Assembly (NCBI RefSeq): GCF_964019385.1
Contig: NC_088647.1
Location: 9,961,657 to 10,025,656 of the forward strand
DNA: 64,000 nucleotides
DNA from: Sycon ciliatum
Taxonomy: Eukaryota; Porifera; Calcarea; Leucosolenida; Sycettidae
Reading direction: 5' to 3'
The position numbers and the translations under genes are program-made. Below are positions 1-64,000 of this stretch, piece after piece; within the stretch, counting starts at the first letter, position 1, and every line of letters starts with the position of its first letter. The notes beneath the pieces were generated by a model that was given only the letters and a program-made list of their open reading frames with translations, was not told the DNA's origin and made no database searches.

Positions 1-1220
1 TATCAGCCACTGAGATTAGCAATATCCGACGGTAGTGGAGTACGTGCAGAACACGTACCGGTAAATGCTTCGGGTAGATCAACAAGCTACCGGTACGTGT
101 CATCTTCATACTATAGGTTTGTATATGAATAAACCCAAACATTTAAACTTGAATACAGTACGTGTACTTACGTACGCATGCTCTCTCCGAGTGTACTTAC
201 ACATTCTCATGTGTTTCACGACCAAAACCCACACGCAAGTATCTTTGCATGTTCAAACTTCTACAGTTGAAGATAGCGGCTCATCAAAGCCTCACCCAGT
301 TACGCACATGCACATGACGAATAATATGCAGGCCATGCGATAAGAAATCAGGGTCGTTCTGATATAATGTCCTGACACTTCTTCTATTGCTCGGACATGC
401 CCGGACATACCATGTTGCCACACATGTCTTTGAAAGCCGACGTTTTCAAATTTCTTACTCAACGATGAAGGACAGCACGGAGTTTCTTCCCTGAAAATGC
501 GCACTCGATTTCCAACATCACTTTGGTTCTACTTTTCCGCTTTTGAAGATCTTGGGCTCGTTGGAAAGCTCTTGATGAGAGAAATACAAGCCCAAACTCG
601 CCGAGAGCACTACTTATTGTCCGCCACAAGGCGCTCCAAACGCGAGGCCAGTTCTAGAGGCTGAGACGAAATCGGTCTCCTTCACACCGTCATCGAATCT
701 ACACTACGACTACAGCTCATAATCAGAACTGCTCAATTTTTTTGTGGGAAGCATTAACCTTGCCATGGCTTCGCGCAATTACGCCGCACCGGTCCTGGCA
801 CGTGCTGCCAGTCCCCAAGCTGGGAAAATCCCATTTCACGCACTGCTGACTCGACTCGCAGCACGCAGCACAGAAAAAATGTTCCATCGATCGCCACTCA
901 CTCAAACTTTATGAGAGAGACCTGCTCGAGGCGATAGCGGAGAGTATTCTCCACCACCCCGACCCCTTGGTTGTTGAATTTGATCAAGATTTGGCCGGGT
1001 ACCGAAAGTTTGACTGCACCCACGTATATTGAAATGCCCATGGAGTATTTTTTTTGTCTTGGATCGATCGGACATTTCGTCCGTCGCCCGGACATTTCGC
1101 CCGGACAACGGCCGAAAACGGTGGAAAATGTCCGACCATTATTTCATGCCCTGATATGCAACCACAGGTTACTACTAGCAGATCCCATGAAAGACATGAT
1201 GAACTTAGCTTTACGCTTAC
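1..1220. other. 3' side of NPHP3-like gene, unresolved
   Basis: Should hold the last NPHP3-like exon(s) or intron. GGACATTTCG/CCGGACAT inverted motifs at about 1066-1136 suggest a small palindromic repeat. A minus frame ending in TGA at 723 could be the last exon but has only a weak acceptor. No other gene seen. Confidence 0.4.
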
Positions 1221-60102
<58,882 letters not shown>

Positions 60103-61564
60103 TGCCTTTCAGCTCAGCATGGATTCGATCGCTACACACACGCACTCTCTCTGTCCAAGATGGTGACTGCCTCCATTGTGCTGTGGGTGGATCATGCTCG
60201 TGAAATGCCCCCCAACGCTCATCTTTGTGCGACCGTCCTGACCCTAATCAAACAATACATCGCAAAGTAAATTAGTTGCACAATTGTTGCGTGAACGAGA
60301 AGATTCTAGCAGGCTGGCTAACCGCATTGGTGTTTACTAGCAGAAGCCGGGATAACAGTAAATTTGAATGGGGAGGCCAGAACTTCAGACAAGAAGCTTT
60401 TCAGGTTAGAGGAGAAGATGAAAACAGATCTTGTAGAATTATGATAATGACGTAGACTTTCTGCTTTTCAAGTAACTAACTAGTAATAATAGTTTTCATT
60501 GACTCGGATCGGAACGTCAAGCACAAGCAAGTCTTTGCCTGATCCCTTGACCCCATGTTTCCTAGGCTACGAAGGGGCTTTGTCGCCGCCGGCGCCGGCG
60601 CCCTGCACCATGATGATTGTAACGACGCGTATTGTTATTCACGCACGTCCGTCAAAACAGGATGTGAAAGCGACTGTCTTTCCCGCGCTCTATCTAGCTC
60701 TTGGCTTCGGTCACTTCGTGGTTTACAAAAAATAATGATCTACCGGTACACACATGGTACAGACTGTAACAGCTTTTACTGCAATACTGGTCAAGTCTGG
60801 GCTCCGAAATATTATAATGTGACACGGTTTCCTGAGATAACTCACAACTACATGACTTGTACTAGTAGTAGTACTAATCAGTAATCTTCAAAAGTCGATC
60901 TACCCGCGTAGTCTACGTTGGAGTCGAGTGGACGAGGGGCATGGCTACATGATGTACATCTAAACAGAAAGATCTACCCACTATTTTACCCACGACCACG
61001 TAGATTCAACATGCCCTACCTGTATTATTATTATTATGCACTGGCATGGGGTGTCATTTGACACGCTTTCGAAAAATGTAACGATCAAATTTCCTCGGAC
61101 GTGTCAATGGAGTCCAGGATCATGGATATGTACCGAGCTAGCTGTGTGTCAGAGTGCGTAAGCCTGGACAGTGACACACGATCGTAACGGTGAAACTGTG
61201 ACTTTCTTTTCCAGCTAGAGAGTAGAGTAGAGAGTGGAGTGTTGACTGTTGATAATGAGACTGTAGTAGGAACTGCGTTCTTCGTGTAGATCCATGATCC
61301 TCTGGTTGTGGAGCGAAGAAAGAAGCAAAGGCGAAACCAGAACAGGAGTCAACTGGCTCCGGAGCATCATTACACGACGGCCAGTAGCACAGGCACCGTT
61401 TGATCGTTGTACCGGTACCGGCGTCGGTAGCTGACTGGCGTCGGAAAGTTTTAGATCGCTTCGGACTCGTTTCCATCCCTGCTGCTTCCTGCCACCTTCC
61501 GAACATTGCTAGTTGTAGCTCGTTCACACGTAGGATTGAAGGTACTACCACTGGGTAATCAATC
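60103..61564. promoter_or_regulatory. Head-to-head intergenic region (possible bidirectional promoter)
   Basis: 1.46 kb between the start codons of two divergent host genes, so it should hold both promoters and 5' UTRs. No clear TATA box next to either start. A short GC-rich stretch (CGCCGCCGGCGCCGGCGCC) lies at about 60584-60602. Open frames here on either strand show no recognisable domain. Confidence 0.4.
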
Positions 61565-62264
61565 ATGGATGTAGGAGACGTGCTGTCCGTGGAGAGAGAC
61601 TGCCAGGATTGGATTGAGGTAGGTCGTAATCCACTGCACCGGATTCTCGTGTCAACACGCACATGTTGCTTGTGAACTCTCTGCGTGCTCGGGCCTTTTC
61701 GCGGACAGATGGTAGAAAATCTTGCCTGTTCCGCTGTGCGTTGTGCTGCTCAGGCGATGACTGGATGCTACTTCGAGAAAGAGAGCTTCAGGGAATCTCT
61801 GCAAGACGGCGTATTGCTGTGCAAGTACGTGGTCGGAAAGCAAACATCTTGTCCACACTCCGGAGCTGTGGAGCCGGACAGAACACCTGTTTGCCCTAGT
61901 AGTAACTATTTTTGTCATGTTCTGCTGTAGATGTGTGCCGGCCAGCCGGCACTTGTTGATTGTTTTGTGCTTTCCGTGCAGTGCTTCAAAGTACTAGAAA
62001 TCCCCGATCGCCCGTTGATTGTTTTCGGGTTTACCCTTTTGTGATTTCAAAGGTGCAACAACACCTGAACGCCCGTGGAGTATTCTGCAGTCTGCATGCA
62101 CGTGCTGGCTGCAAGTGTGTCAAGTAAAATAGGAGTTTTCTTGTAGAACTCTGAACTCTGTTTTCTGGCTTTCGCTTTGCGCTTCTCTGGCCAGGCTGCT
62201 GAATGCAATAAAACGGGGAGCGGTCACAAAGATCAACACACGCCAAGGCACTTTCGCCAATATC
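61565..62264 (+). CDS. Calponin-homology domain protein, 5' exons (LIMCH1/LMO7-like), partial
   Basis: Three exons on the plus strand chain in phase: 61565-61618 (ATG, ends with donor GTAGGT), 61754-61824 (acceptor CTGCTCAG, donor GTACGT) and 62195-62264 (acceptor CTGGCCAG, donor GTAAGT). The encoded start of the protein contains VERDCQDWIE, CYFEKESFRESLQDGVLLCK and LLNAIKRGAVTKIN. These are the first helices of a calponin-homology (actin-binding) domain. The phrase order WIE, F, sL-DGvLLC, LLNAIKpG-v-KIN is closest, from memory, to LIMCH1/LMO7 proteins. The rest of the domain should lie in later exons that I could not place before the window ends. It starts 1.46 kb from the NPHP3-like start, in the opposite direction. 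Confidence 0.65.
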
Positions 62265-63389
62265 GTAAGTCACTTTGTGTGGATGCTAGATGCTCAGGAT
62301 GGCGTGTGAATGGAAACAAACTCCACTCTACCCGGCAAGACTTAGTAAAGTTCTTGATTTGGCTATCTGGTCGGGCTTGCGGTCGTTTATCTTGCCATCT
62401 AGCGAGTGACCAGCCATTAGCCGTGCCGCCTAGCTAGCGTCACTCATCTGCTCATAGTCTAGCACACCTAGGCTGGAGCATAAATCTTCGCTGCTTCTAA
62501 AAATAATTAATTTTGTCATGTGGTCTGCCACATCTCTCAACGTTACACTTACTAGTACAGTTTGTACTATAGTACTAGATATAGAGCCTACAGTGCGTTT
62601 TTTTATAACAGACCATTGTCGATTTTGATTTTTTAGTTTGTTCTCATTCCAAATTTGAAAATTTTTCTTCACAGCTGCGTTTGTGTGGGTCTTGGATCGA
62701 AGAAAATTAAGTTTGGGAGTCGGAATAATAATAATTGTCAAAGTTACATATTCGGCCGGGTTTCGGCTGGAAATCCGGTTTTAAATGGTTTTCAGTGGAT
62801 TTTGATTTTGTAAACGGAAGTTTTAGCCAGGAAAGCTCATCACTTGCATGGTGCCCGGCATGAGTTCGAATCCAGTACAGTTCATCTTGATTCTTTTTTT
62901 TCTTTTCTTTTTCGGTATACTGTAGTACAGCGCATGCATGTACATGTACATGTACATGCACATGGCTAGGCTGTGCAGTTGTGCACTGCATGCTGTCTGC
63001 AGTTCTCCTAACCTTTGTAGGAAACCAGTGAGTCGTGGCTTTTCACGACTTATTGTGGCAAACTGTACTGAATAATTCAAGTCCTGTATTGCAATTAGCT
63101 CAGTAAATCAACACATTCCAGCATGCATGTAGGAAACTTCCCTCGATCCCTGAAATAATGCAGTGAAAATTCAAACACCACAACAAATCACAAAGGCAAT
63201 TCACACAGCTCCCATAAAGAGACTAACAAAAAGGAAGCATGAGCAGTTTTACAAACACACAAACACACACAATGCAAATAGGTCACAGTTGTGTCCGGTT
63301 CAACATCTGCGAATAGTAGAAGACCAGCGAGGAACGAAACGGCCCCAATAATTCCGTGTTTTGTGTTGCACTTGTGACGACAGTATTAC
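62265..63389. other. Intron of the CH-domain gene, mostly featureless
   Basis: No exon with CH-domain similarity found. Holds the SINE fragment at 62820-62905 and a CATGTACATGTACATGTACATG run at about 62936-62961. Confidence 0.45.
62820..62905 (+). repeat. tRNA-derived SINE fragment
   Basis: Starts with an A-box-like TAGCCAGGAAAGC, has a B box GAGTTCGAATCC at about 62868, and is followed by a T-rich stretch with a run of eight T that could act as Pol III terminator. Confidence 0.45.
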
Positions 63390-63930
63390 ACAGTGAACAG
63401 ATGTGCTCGGACAGCCGACGACGTATATCATCGTTGGCGCCGGCCTCCAGTCACGAACACATCGGCGCAGTTTTTCATGAATCTGTCCCGTCCACCAGTA
63501 TGCAGAACAATAACGCGCTTGCCTTTACCTGATGATGCTTCATTCGGTTGCTTGCCTATACACTCCTGTCACCATTGTCGTACCACCTCCTAGTACCTGT
63601 GTGACGCGCATTGACCCACGTCTCATCCAGGTATGTCTCACAGGTAGCGATGCCGCCATGACACAATCCTGTGCTGTTCCATCATTATTTGTGTGATACC
63701 TCTGGTCTTGCCACACTGGAATCCCATGGAACGCAACATTTTCCAAGAGCTGGTTTTGCTCATGTCTGGAAAATCGTCGATGGTTTCTCTGCAGCGAGCA
63801 GGAACTTTGTCCAGTGTTGGGTCCTCCTTCGCAGCATAGAATCCGTAAATTATTTCTTATACAGTCCAAAGCAAATCCGTCAGGGTTGAGTGGTTTCATG
63901 GCACGAGTCTCACATCGGGGATTGTCACTC
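63390..63930 (-). pseudogene. Decayed DDE transposase (IS630/Tc1-like superfamily) fragment
   Basis: On the minus strand around 63595-63635 the frame reads YLDETWVNARHT, and a second stretch around 63450-63530 reads GKGKRVIVLHTGGRDRF. Both are hallmark phrases of a DDE transposase family common in invertebrates. The two lie in different frames, separated by a stop codon, and upstream homologous-looking sequence is again out of frame. This is therefore an inactivated relic. The 141-codon open frame on this strand (63540-63965) is mostly an out-of-frame reading of it. Confidence 0.5.
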
Positions 63931-64000
63931 TCGTTGCCTTCATCACTGGAGATAGACAAGGCCAACGCAGCACGCTGATTTTCGCCGTCAGCATCCCTGG

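Noticed and set aside
61138-61662. 174-codon minus-strand open frame
   Set aside because: No domain; it runs antisense across the first exon of the CH-domain gene.

Overview
The window is animal nuclear DNA. It holds a spliced ciliary gene (nephrocystin-3-like), a spliced calponin-homology gene, tRNA-derived SINE-like repeats, MITEs, microsatellites and several eukaryotic transposon classes. The mix (Polinton/Maverick, DIRS/PAT-type retrotransposon, GIY-YIG Penelope-like element, Ty3/gypsy) fits a non-vertebrate, probably marine, animal. I cannot name the species.

Host layer: a nephrocystin-3 (NPHP3)-like gene runs on the minus strand from its start codon at 60,102 to about 1,221. I could chain 34 coding exons with matching splice phases, giving 1,379 codons and no internal stop. 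The order is myristoylation-type N-terminus, coiled coil, STAND/NACHT-like P-loop NTPase, C-terminal TPRs. Head-to-head with it, at 61,565, starts a plus-strand gene with a calponin-homology domain.

Transposon layer: intron 8 of the NPHP3-like gene (16,739-54,395) is swollen by insertions. A first DIRS/PAT-type copy (16,960-21,558, decayed) sits inside a MITE (16,898-21,800). Next to it is a four-level nest. (1) A Ty3/gypsy element, 22,108-54,244, has 197-bp LTRs that read identical and a TCTGG target duplication. (2) Its protease region is split by a second, intact DIRS/PAT-type element (23,278-50,578). (3) That element's A2 split repeat is split by a Polinton/Maverick-like element (27,928-50,111) with 1.3-kb inverted repeats. 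(4) The Polinton carries a cluster of three Penelope-like copies (37,095-45,792) in inverted/tandem array.

The Polinton-like element is the most unusual part. All its genes are on the plus strand: TFIIB-like zinc-ribbon protein, collagen-like fibre with a lectin-like head, penton-like protein, two-TM membrane protein, major capsid protein, basic pX/pVI-like protein, A32-type packaging ATPase, an unknown protein, adenain-like protease and chromodomain integrase. I find no protein-primed DNA polymerase B. The inverted repeats carry arrays of perfect CArG boxes (SRF-type) alternating with perfect DR1 nuclear-receptor elements, plus two tRNA-like units each with a TATA box and T-run. The element therefore looks like a virion-forming transposon with host-type enhancers in its termini and a missing or lost polymerase.
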